Part shown: positions 1-5,107 of the stretch, piece by piece | Position numbering within the stretch: position 1 is the stretch's first letter | How the letters are laid out: every line of letters begins with the position of its first letter | NCBI GenBank assembly: GCA_008363265.1 | Contig: RHKR01000132.1 | Location: 1 to 6,637, forward strand | Length of the DNA stretch: 6,637 nt | Reading direction: 5' to 3' | Source of the DNA: Chlorobiota bacterium | GTDB taxonomy: Bacteria; Bacteroidota; Ignavibacteria; Ignavibacteriales; Ignavibacteriaceae | Notes under the pieces: generated by a model | Database searches by the model: none | Told to the model about the DNA's origin: nothing | The model's input: only the letters and a program-made list of their open reading frames with translations | Translations under genes and position numbers: made by a program

Positions 1-405
1 GTCATAGAGCCCGAAGCCAAATCAGACAAGAAGAACGCGATCCTGAAAGCATCGTACGATCTGAAATCGAACGGTCTTTTCTGCATATTCACTTACAAGG
101 GTGAAGCCAACGGCATTAAACACTCGATCAAGGAAAACGGTGACAGGTACATCTCGATCACCATCGAAAATTGCGATATCATCCTGAAAAACGTGAACAA
201 GACCTTCCAGTCGGGTCCCGTCAAGGAGATAAAGGGCCGCGTCCGTAAAGGGAACGGCGAACTTATGCTCTACCTGACAGACGCCTATTCATCGTACGAA
301 GTTAAGAGAATTAAATCGAAGAAGGAACTGCAGGTTCTCGTCTACTCCACTTCAGAAGCATCAACCGGTCCTGTAAAAAAAAAGAGGGATGGAAATTTGA
401 TGTAG
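1..405 (+). CDS. N-acetylmuramoyl-L-alanine amidase, N-terminal (AMIN-like) half; 5' end outside the window
   Basis: Frame 1 is open from the first base to a TAG at 403-405, giving 134 visible residues with no start in the window. The translation is rich in predicted beta strands: a strand-turn pattern around residues 15-60, then a block beginning GPVKEIKGRV (about residues 74-83) and ending ELQVLVYST (about residues 109-117). This block resembles the C-terminal part of AMIN domains, which hold periplasmic amidases near the cell wall or their regulators. After it comes a short Ser/Thr/Lys linker and a Lys run coded by nine A. The frame then stops after R-D-G-N-L-M. The catalytic domain follows at once in another frame, so I read this as the front half of one amidase gene rather than a separate protein. 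Family resemblance is by eye; the AMIN label is moderately sure, and that it belongs with the downstream half is quite sure. Confidence 0.72.
   Translation, partial: VIEPEAKSDKKNAILKASYDLKSNGLFCIFTYKGEANGIKHSIKENGDRYISITIENCDIILKNVNKTFQSGPVKEIKGRVRKGNGELMLYLTDAYSSYEVKRIKSKKELQVLVYSTSEASTGPVKKKRDGNLM
376..405 (+). other. Frameshift site in the amidase gene: A9 run with A AAA AAG slippery heptamer
   Basis: Nine A occupy 375-383, followed by G at 384. In the upstream frame the codons are AAA (376), AAA (379), AAG (382), so positions 378-384 form A AAA AAG in the correct phase, the same heptamer used for -1 frameshifting in E. coli dnaX. A -1 shift here continues as Lys-Lys-Lys-Glu-Gly-Trp-Lys-Phe-Asp-Val-Val into the DAGHGG catalytic motif. 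Without the shift, translation ends at TAG 403-405, 18 bases past the heptamer. One extra A in mRNA or genome would have the same effect. I see no Shine-Dalgarno-like stimulator at the usual distance. A possible 6-bp hairpin (408-413 with 420-425, one G-U pair) starts 23 bases after the heptamer, further than classic stimulators. A homopolymer sequencing error cannot be ruled out. Confidence 0.7.
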
Positions 406-1097
406 TGGTGCTCGACGCGGGGCACGGGGGAAAAGATGCCGGCGCGGTGGGTACCAACAAGGTTTATGAAAAGAATGTGAATCTGGCCGTCGCCCTCAAG
501 GTGGGTGATCTGATCAGGAAAAACCTCCCCGGAGTGAAGGTGGTTTACACCAGAGATGACGACAGATTCGTTGAACTCTTCAAAAGAGGCAAGATCGCCA
601 ACGAAAAAGAGGGCGACCTCTTCATTTCGATCCACTGCAATTCAACCCCCGAACGCAACAGTAAAGCCCGCGGCACGGAAGTGTATCTCCTCCGCCCCGG
701 GAAAACCAAAGATGCCATCGACATCGCGAAAACCGAGAACAGCGTTATTAAGTATGAGGACGACCCCGCCCGCTACAAGGAACTGGATGACGAAAATTAC
801 ATCCTTACTTCGATGGCGCACGCGGCTTACATGCACCACTCGGAAAAGTTCGCGGGTCTCCTGAACAAGTCGTTCAAAGAACACACCGACCGTGCCTCGC
901 GCGGAGTGAAACAGGCTGGATTCTATGTTCTTGTCGGGGCTTCGATGCCGAATGTGCTGATCGAACTCGGTTTTATTTCGAATGTTGAGGAAGAAAAGTA
1001 TCTCGCAAGTGAAAAGGGACAAAACCAACTTGCGAAAGCCATTTTTGAAGGGATTAAATCTTATAAGGATTATTACGATATTGCAAACAACAACTAA
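405..1097 (+). CDS. N-acetylmuramoyl-L-alanine amidase, catalytic half (Amidase_3)
   Basis: This zinc amidase domain cleaves the bond between N-acetylmuramic acid and L-alanine in peptidoglycan, in the periplasm. Counting from GTG 405, the zinc ligands are His7 (in DAGHGG), Glu22 (in VYEKN) and His77 (in SIHCN), and the catalytic Glu is 187 (in IELGFISN). All expected residues are present and the domain is full length, about 220 residues, with the usual insertion between the second His and the C-terminal helices. The start at GTG 405 is formal only. Frame 3 is open back to position 315, and the codons just before 405 read E-G-W-K-F-D-V, completing the first beta strand of the fold, so the true protein should enter from the upstream frame. 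GTG 405 overlaps the upstream TAG (TAGTG), so translational reinitiation is possible, but it would lose that strand. The cytochrome c gene starts 17 bases after the stop, probably in the same operon. Confidence 0.9.
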   Translation: MVLDAGHGGKDAGAVGTNKVYEKNVNLAVALKVGDLIRKNLPGVKVVYTRDDDRFVELFKRGKIANEKEGDLFISIHCNSTPERNSKARGTEVYLLRPGKTKDAIDIAKTENSVIKYEDDPARYKELDDENYILTSMAHAAYMHHSEKFAGLLNKSFKEHTDRASRGVKQAGFYVLVGASMPNVLIELGFISNVEEEKYLASEKGQNQLAKAIFEGIKSYKDYYDIANNN

Positions 1098-1114
1098 AAA
1101 ATCTTTGAGGTTAC

Positions 1115-1534
1115 ATGACTAAAACCCTGGTATGGATACTCGTTTTTATCGCCGCTTTTGCCGGTCTCTTCTTTCTGCAACATCTTACCCGTGACACCGG
1201 TGCCTCAACAACAGGTCCGGGATACATGGAGGAAGGAAGTGCTGCTGCCGACACCACTTCTCTGAGCGGTCAGGAACTTATGAATAATTTCGGCTGCCTG
1301 AACTGCCACGGTAACGATCTGAACGGTACCCCCATGGCTCCGCCACTGGTTGGAATGTCAAAATTTTACGATAGAGAGTCGCTCATCGCCTATCTCCGCA
1401 ACCCCGAAAAGAACAAGACGGGCGCAAGATTCGATGAGTATAAAACCAAATATGCCTCGGGCGTTATGCCCTCTTACGGCAACAAGGACGTAAAAGAACT
1501 CGGCAAAATTGCCGATTATCTCCTCACGAAGTAA
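1115..1534 (+). CDS. Membrane-anchored mono-heme c-type cytochrome
   Basis: This is a 139-residue protein with one N-terminal hydrophobic helix (about residues 4-23) that should anchor it in the inner membrane with the rest in the periplasm. An acidic, Thr/Ser-rich linker (about 25-50) leads into a class I cytochrome c domain. The heme is attached at CLNCH (Cys61, Cys64, His65 as proximal ligand). The likely distal ligand is Met118 in VMPSYG, a typical setting for the Met ligand. The C-terminal helix ends KIADYLLTK, as in small cytochromes of this class. The start ATG has GAGG four bases upstream (1107-1110). It probably carries electrons between membrane complexes and a terminal oxidase or reductase; the partner is not in the window. 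It lies 17 bases after the amidase stop, so the two are likely co-transcribed, with no obvious functional link. The fold and heme site are sure; the partner is unknown. Confidence 0.93.
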   Translation: MTKTLVWILVFIAAFAGLFFLQHLTRDTGASTTGPGYMEEGSAAADTTSLSGQELMNNFGCLNCHGNDLNGTPMAPPLVGMSKFYDRESLIAYLRNPEKNKTGARFDEYKTKYASGVMPSYGNKDVKELGKIADYLLTK

Positions 1535-1593
1535 GAACTTAAGAACTCATGAACTCATGAACTTAGGAACTTAAGAACTCATGAACTTAGGAA
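1535..1593 (+). repeat. Octamer tandem array, GAACTYAN family, 7 units
   Basis: Starting on the first base after the cytochrome c stop codon, seven 8-bp units follow without a break (1535-1590), plus a partial GAA. The unit order is GAACTTAA, GAACTCAT, GAACTCAT, GAACTTAG, GAACTTAA, GAACTCAT, GAACTTAG. Every unit keeps GAACT and varies only in the last three bases. It has no spacers and no coding potential of its own, and is much too short-period to be a CRISPR array. Function unknown; it may form part of the 3' end structure of the cytochrome transcript. Confidence 0.9.
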
Positions 1594-1620
1594 GATTTAT
1601 TCTTTAGTTCTTAGGTTCTT
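1573..1620. terminator. Large imperfect hairpin between convergent genes, possible bidirectional terminator
   Basis: Positions 1583-1593 pair with 1600-1610 (nine Watson-Crick pairs, one G-U, one mismatch) around the 6-base loop GATTTA. After a symmetric 4-base internal loop (1579-1582 with 1611-1614), AAGAAC (1573-1578) pairs perfectly with GTTCTT (1615-1620). The hairpin arises from the head-to-head octamer arrays. It sits where transcripts of the cytochrome c and peptidase genes should end, but has no clear U-tract on either strand, so a terminator role is an inference from position. Confidence 0.45.
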
Positions 1621-1661
1621 TATGCGCCGCGGCGCACTTAGGTTCTCGAGTTCTTAGGTTC
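1600..1661 (-). repeat. Inverted copies of the octamer family beyond the peptidase 3' end
   Basis: Read on the minus strand from 1661, just past the peptidase stop at 1671-1673, the sequence gives GAACCTAA, GAACTCGA, GAACCTAA. It is interrupted by a 14-bp GC-rich palindrome, then continues with further GAAC-containing units (GAACCTAA, GAACTAAA, then GAA). This is the same family as the plus-strand array at 1535-1593 but in opposite orientation, so both converging genes run into GAAC octamers in their own sense direction. Units here are less uniform than on the left side. Confidence 0.8.
1623..1636. repeat. Perfect 14-bp GC-rich palindrome
   Basis: TGCGCCGCGGCGCA is identical to its reverse complement and stands out against AT-rich flanks. 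It sits inside the minus-strand part of the octamer arrays, in the convergent junction. It could strengthen termination by forming a hairpin (with a small unpaired centre), or be a protein binding site. No T-run follows it on either strand. Confidence 0.7.
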
Positions 1662-1670
1662 AAAAAAGTT

Positions 1671-4367
1671 CTACTTGTTCACCACCATCTTTATAGCTGC
1701 CGTGTGTTTACCTGCTTCCAGACGGAAGATGTAAACACCGGACGGCAATCCCGCTGCATTGAATTTCAGCGTGTGGTTCCCCGCGGGCATTACTCCGTTC
1801 AGAAGTATCGCCACTTCCCTTCCAAGCATGTCGTAAACCACACCTTTCACGTAACCGGCAATGGCAGAGCCACTGGCGGGCAACGAGAAACGGATAACCG
1901 TCTCCGGATTGAACGGATTCGGATGGTTCTGGCTCAACGAGAACTCCGTCGGGAGAGTGTTCATCACTTCCAGCGGACCGAAGATGGTTCGTGTGCCGTC
2001 AAAGTCGGTCTGGATAAGACGGTAAAAAGCCGATGACTCACCCTCGAATCCGGAGATATCTTCAAATGAATACTCTTTCGGCTCTGTTGCTGTGCCCCTT
2101 CCTTCAATAAAGCCCGAACTTCTCCAACCGCCATCTGAATTTCTTCTCTCAATGGTAAAACCTTTGTTATTGAGCTCTGAGGCCACTTTCCAGTTGAGTA
2201 CCGGGTTTCCGCTTGAGCTGACCGCGCCCGTGAATGACACCATCTCGACAGGCACGACCGAGTATCCGACTATTCCTATGTCGTCAAGATAAATGCCGTC
2301 CTTCTGCTGTGAGCCGTCGGTTTTAAGAAGGAAGCGGAGCTTGATCTGCTGCCCGGCATACGGAGCGAGCGATATCTCCTCCTGCAGCCAGTTCGCTTTT
2401 GTGCCATCGTAAACGGGCTGATTCGGCGGCTGAAAGCTGCCTGAGGAGGGCTCGGTATATTTTCCGGCGAGCGGGGTGAATGATGTACCGCCGTTGGTCG
2501 AGATCATCACCTGAGCGTAATCGTAGTTCGATTCGATATCGTATTTAAGCCAGAAAACGAGTTTTGGATTGTTCACGGTCGTAAGGTCTATCGCGTTTTT
2601 TGTCGTCATTGTCGATGTCAGGTTCGCGACGTATGTGCCCGTTTTACTGTCGGTGAAAGAAACAGGGGCTGTGACGAAGCTCGTGGTGGTCGCGTCCCAC
2701 TTCGGTGAAGTGGTTGGTGTGACCACGAGGTCCCAGTTGGTAACGGGGGTAAGAGTCGTATCAATAAACGCGTAGTTGGGAACGCCGAGCGCCAGTTTGA
2801 GTGTATCGATCGACATGGTGGCACCCCCCTTCACCGTCTTGATCAGTATCGCGTGCTGCTGCGAAATGCCCGCGTCAGATGCGATCGAGAAGCTTAGTTG
2901 TCCCGATATTGCTGCGGTATCCATCGAGGCGAGGTTCTGAAGTGTCGCCGCGCCGGAAACCACCGTTATTGACGGGGAGAGCGACTGAAGTTCAACCGAC
3001 ACATCGTTCGCTGCTGAAAGTCCCCTGTTCTTGAAAACGGGTTTCATCGCAACGGTTTCACCGGGGTTGAAGTATTGCCTGTCGTACCGTGGAGCGAACA
3101 ATGAAACATACTCGCCTGCCACCCATGATTTGAAGAGAAGCGGTCTCAGATTCCCTTGCGCGAGGGGGAAAATACGGTTTTGTGCGGGCCAAAACCCGTC
3201 AGATGAGCTCCCGATTTCGAAGGTATATCCAAAGGCTTTCGGTTTTGTGGTCTGTTCGCCGTAGAACCAGTCGCGCGCGCTTCCGTTCGAGTTATAACCC
3301 AGAACCGTGCCACCATTTCCGTAAACATATCCGTTGAACTGCGCCATGTAAGCGCAGAAGTCCTCATAGATCGCGTGATCGGGGGTTTGAGCGTTAATGT
3401 ACCCCCATGGGTAGAGCATCGCGTTCTGGTATGAGTGGAAATTGATGTAGGTTTTGATGTTTTTAGTATTCACGAAATTTCTGTAGCCCGCGAGCTCCGG
3501 TTCCGAAAATGCGGACGGACCGCGGTAATCTTCATCCGGGGGGTTGGGGCTTGAGCCCGAGTTGTCGTAGCCCCACATGTAGCCGAAGTTACGGTTAAGA
3601 TCAACTCCATAGCTGCCGCCGTTGTTTCTGCGGTTCTTCCTCCACATTCCGCCGCCGTTGGGGTTGGTGGTGCGGTTCTGCTCATAACCGTCGGGATTTA
3701 GCACCGGCACAAAGAATATCTCACGGTTGTTCACGAGGTAGGTTACCTCGGGGTTGGTACCGTAGTTTTCACATAAATAGTACATATAATAGATGACCGT
3801 CATCACCGACATCGGTTCGCGGGCGTGAATAAGACCATCAAACAGCGCCTGCGGCTCCCCTTCATCCTGATTCGGATTGTCGCTTATCTTTACTGCCCAA
3901 ATTGGCCGGCCGTTCTCGGTTGTGCCGATCTGGAATTTAGGTGTGATCAGATTCGGGAAGCGGGCATACATCGAATCAAGCTGGTTGATCGCTTCCTGGA
4001 AAGTGTAATATCCGCCCATCGATCCGAAACCGAATCCCTCGACGCCGAACTGCTGCTTGCTCTGCTGTATGAATTCATCCTTTTCTTCCGGGGTGAGAAC
4101 GGGAAGTGACGCGTAGTACGCATGCCAGTCATCGATCACCACTTCATAAGGCATCCCGAGGGTTTTGAGCTTTGTGAAATCGGAGGCACTAATGAACATG
4201 CTCACCGAACCGTCCTTCTCAGGGTAAGCTTCATCGAGGCCTGCGGAAAGCTGCTCGAGCCGGGCAAATCCTTCGGTTGCTGATGGAAAGATCTTTACTT
4301 TTTTCCAATTATCCTGAGGGAAAAGGAGGGTAACAGCCAATAAGGCCAGAACGACGGTTTTTTTCAT
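1671..4367 (-). CDS. T9SS-secreted M14 zinc carboxypeptidase, multidomain, 898 aa
   Basis: A secreted metallopeptidase likely to trim C-terminal residues from peptides outside the cell. Order of parts: signal peptide (MKKTVVLALLAVTLL, about 1-18); pro-region (about 20-115); M14 catalytic domain (about 118-415); beta domain of CARDB-like appearance (about 425-525); jelly-roll-like domain of the type seen after secreted peptidases (about 535-702, ending in IYLDDIGI); Fn3-like domain common in these bacteria (about 703-802, with LNWKVASELNNKGFTIER); T9SS type A sorting domain (about 805-898, with QNHPNPFNPET and GLPSGVYIFRL). Zinc ligands are His181 and Glu184 (HARE) and His311 (INFHSYQ). Substrate-binding candidates are Arg243 and Asn258-Arg259 (DLNRNFGY), and the catalytic Glu is Glu384 (YTFEIG). 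The set is complete, so it should be active. The start places the signal peptide at the very N-terminus; only AGAGA precedes it, with no real Shine-Dalgarno, as is common in Bacteroidota. Exact specificity cannot be read from sequence. Confidence 0.94.
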   Translation of the reverse strand: MKKTVVLALLAVTLLFPQDNWKKVKIFPSATEGFARLEQLSAGLDEAYPEKDGSVSMFISASDFTKLKTLGMPYEVVIDDWHAYYASLPVLTPEEKDEFIQQSKQQFGVEGFGFGSMGGYYTFQEAINQLDSMYARFPNLITPKFQIGTTENGRPIWAVKISDNPNQDEGEPQALFDGLIHAREPMSVMTVIYYMYYLCENYGTNPEVTYLVNNREIFFVPVLNPDGYEQNRTTNPNGGGMWRKNRRNNGGSYGVDLNRNFGYMWGYDNSGSSPNPPDEDYRGPSAFSEPELAGYRNFVNTKNIKTYINFHSYQNAMLYPWGYINAQTPDHAIYEDFCAYMAQFNGYVYGNGGTVLGYNSNGSARDWFYGEQTTKPKAFGYTFEIGSSSDGFWPAQNRIFPLAQGNLRPLLFKSWVAGEYVSLFAPRYDRQYFNPGETVAMKPVFKNRGLSAANDVSVELQSLSPSITVVSGAATLQNLASMDTAAISGQLSFSIASDAGISQQHAILIKTVKGGATMSIDTLKLALGVPNYAFIDTTLTPVTNWDLVVTPTTSPKWDATTTSFVTAPVSFTDSKTGTYVANLTSTMTTKNAIDLTTVNNPKLVFWLKYDIESNYDYAQVMISTNGGTSFTPLAGKYTEPSSGSFQPPNQPVYDGTKANWLQEEISLAPYAGQQIKLRFLLKTDGSQQKDGIYLDDIGIVGYSVVPVEMVSFTGAVSSSGNPVLNWKVASELNNKGFTIERRNSDGGWRSSGFIEGRGTATEPKEYSFEDISGFEGESSAFYRLIQTDFDGTRTIFGPLEVMNTLPTEFSLSQNHPNPFNPETVIRFSLPASGSAIAGYVKGVVYDMLGREVAILLNGVMPAGNHTLKFNAAGLPSGVYIFRLEAGKHTAAIKMVVNK
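1906..1931 (-). repeat. 26-bp segment of T9SS domain DNA, identical to 6317-6342 on the other strand
   Basis: The bases coding QNHPNPFNP in the peptidase sorting domain are identical over 26 positions to those at 6317-6342 in the esterase gene, in opposite orientation. Both flanks diverge in sequence, although the protein stays similar. It is coding DNA under protein constraint, but synonymous positions also match. Confidence 0.85.
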
Positions 4368-4372
4368 TCTCT

Positions 4373-4387
4373 ATACTTCGAAATTAA
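4373..4387. repeat. 15-bp direct repeat, copy 1
   Basis: ATACTTCGAAATTAA occurs here, in the leader of the peptidase gene (where the minus strand reads TTAATTTCGAAGTAT), and again exactly at 5002-5016 after the lipoprotein stop. A related inverted form (TTTGAAGTATT) lies at 5073-5083, just before the esterase gene. Confidence 0.75.
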
Positions 4388-4480
4388 TTGTAAAACGCAA
4401 CCTTTAAATTCGTTAAAAGTGGGGAATGTCACAAATAGTAACGGGGAATTCCCATTAGAAACTTTAATTTTAGTCGAAGC

Positions 4481-4511
4481 TTTGCCGTGTTATACTATTT
4501 TTTTAGTTTTG
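4481..4511 (+). promoter_or_regulatory. Bacteroidota-type promoter of the lipoprotein gene
   Basis: TTTG at 4481-4484 and TAGTTTTG at 4504-4511 are separated by 19 bases. They match the known Bacteroidota housekeeping promoter form (-33 TTTG or TTG, -7 TAnnTTTG, spacer about 17-23) at every conserved position. Transcription would begin around 4515-4518, leaving a leader of about 25 bases that contains the AAGGA ribosome binding site. The alternative -10-like TATACT at 4491-4496 lacks a sensible -35. Confidence 0.75.
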
Positions 4512-4532
4512 CATCACAAATTCATCAACATC

Positions 4533-4537
4533 AAGGA
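4533..4537 (+). promoter_or_regulatory. Ribosome binding site of the lipoprotein gene
   Basis: AAGGA lies five bases before ATG 4543 and supports that start. It is the better of the few Shine-Dalgarno-like sites here; the peptidase and esterase starts have none. Confidence 0.6.
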
Positions 4538-4542
4538 ATACA

Positions 4543-5001
4543 ATGCGCAGAACCTTAGCTTTTTCACTCCTCTCACTTTTCTTTTTGGCCGGCTGCTCCA
4601 AGGATGAAAGCAATCCTGTAAATCCGCAGCCCGAAACACCGTCGGTTTATGCCGGGTCATGGAAGGATTCAGTAATGTCGGGCAGCGGACTTGAGTACGC
4701 GATCATTACCTACACAGGCAGCGGGACCAACGCTTCTCTTGCGGGACCCGGCTACCTCAAGTTCAGAAAACTTGGCACGTCATCAACAACCATAGAGAGA
4801 AACCTGAACCCGATGGGCCTCGTGAGGAACGACTCCCTTATCCTGACATTCAGCTCGGCAAACGATGACGAATGGCAGTTCAAGGGAAAGATCAACTCAA
4901 CCACAGGAAGGGTTGACGGCGAACTCAAAATGAGATTCAAGAGCTATCCGTTCGTGGCCGACACAACTTACAAAATGAACATGTCGCTCAAAAAGCAATA
5001 A
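4543..5001 (+). CDS. Small lipoprotein, possibly surface-exposed, unknown function
   Basis: A 152-residue protein with a type II signal peptide: basic MRR, hydrophobic 4-14, then lipobox LAGC with the lipidated Cys at 18. The residues after it are S-K-D-E-S, matching the K-(D/E)2 pattern described as a lipoprotein surface-export signal in Bacteroidota, so it may sit on the outer face of the outer membrane. A Pro/Asn-rich linker (about 23-35) precedes a roughly 115-residue domain of alternating beta strands. This starts with Y-A-G-S-W (Gly38-x-Trp40, reminiscent of the lipocalin GxW turn) and ends in a strand (TTYKMNMSLKKQ). I recognise no family with confidence; a small beta-barrel fold is inferred. 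The gene stands alone, with its own promoter (4481-4511) and terminator (5020-5051). Confidence 0.87.
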   Translation: MRRTLAFSLLSLFFLAGCSKDESNPVNPQPETPSVYAGSWKDSVMSGSGLEYAIITYTGSGTNASLAGPGYLKFRKLGTSSTTIERNLNPMGLVRNDSLILTFSSANDDEWQFKGKINSTTGRVDGELKMRFKSYPFVADTTYKMNMSLKKQ

Positions 5002-5016
5002 ATACTTCGAAATTAA
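5002..5016. repeat. 15-bp direct repeat, copy 2
   Basis: Exact second copy of ATACTTCGAAATTAA, directly after the lipoprotein stop codon and just before the terminator stem. With the preceding A, AATACTTC (5001-5008) can also pair with GAAGTATT at 5076-5083 across the terminator. Confidence 0.75.
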
Positions 5017-5019
5017 GCC

Positions 5020-5051
5020 AAAACCCCGAAGGCATCCCTTCGGGGTTTTTT
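5020..5051 (+). terminator. Intrinsic terminator of the lipoprotein gene
   Basis: A perfect 13-bp stem pairs 5020-5032 with 5037-5049 (core CCCCGAAGG with CCTTCGGGG) around the loop CATC, and runs into six T at 5046-5051. It starts 18 bases after the stop. With the A-run on the left arm it could also work on the minus strand, but no minus-strand gene ends here. Confidence 0.93.
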
Positions 5052-5068
5052 ATTTTTGAGGGATTGGG

Positions 5069-5076
5069 TATATTTG
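5069..5076 (+). promoter_or_regulatory. Probable -7 promoter element of the esterase gene
   Basis: TATATTTG fits TAnnTTTG exactly and lies between the terminator and the esterase gene. No TTTG or TTG occurs at the expected 17-23 base distance upstream, where the terminator T-run lies, so this is a half-supported promoter. If real, transcription would start near 5080-5083. That leaves almost no leader for ATG 5087 but about 25 bases for ATG 5108. Confidence 0.5.
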
Positions 5077-5107
5077 AAGTATTGATATGAACCTTGAACA
5101 ACAGCTT

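Larger units (their letters stand above)
4368..4542. other. Divergent intergenic region between peptidase and lipoprotein genes
   Basis: 175 AT-rich bases that must hold start signals for both genes. The plus-strand promoter at 4481-4511 is clear. For the peptidase, the best -7-like match on the minus strand is TAATTTCG (4379-4386, one mismatch to TAnnTTTG) with no good -33 partner. The middle has two GGGGAAT copies (4421-4427 and 4443-4449), starts 22 bp apart, the second within the perfect palindrome GGGAATTCCC (4444-4453); these could be operator half-sites, but nothing confirms it. An open frame beginning at 4419 crosses this region and is judged non-coding. Confidence 0.55.

Noticed and set aside
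405..407. GTG 405 as the true start of a separate amidase gene
   Set aside because: It cuts the first beta strand of the fold (E-G-W-K-F-D-V is coded just upstream in the same frame), and the AG-rich stretch before it is about 15 bases away. Kept only as a formal boundary.
342..1028. Minus-strand open frames inside the amidase gene
   Set aside because: They lie opposite a gene with clear catalytic motifs, show no recognisable domain and no start signals.
1535..1661. CRISPR array
   Set aside because: Units are 8 bp with no spacers and no cas genes nearby.
2569..3685. Several small open frames on both strands within the peptidase gene
   Set aside because: Shadow frames of a well-supported 898-residue protein; none has motifs or start signals.
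4491..4496. TATACT as a sigma-70 type -10 box
   Set aside because: No -35-like hexamer about 17 bases upstream, and the Bacteroidota-type promoter overlapping it fits better.
4419..4607. A 62-residue plus-strand open frame crossing the divergent region
   Set aside because: It covers the promoter and the lipoprotein signal peptide in another frame, has no ribosome binding site and a low-complexity translation.
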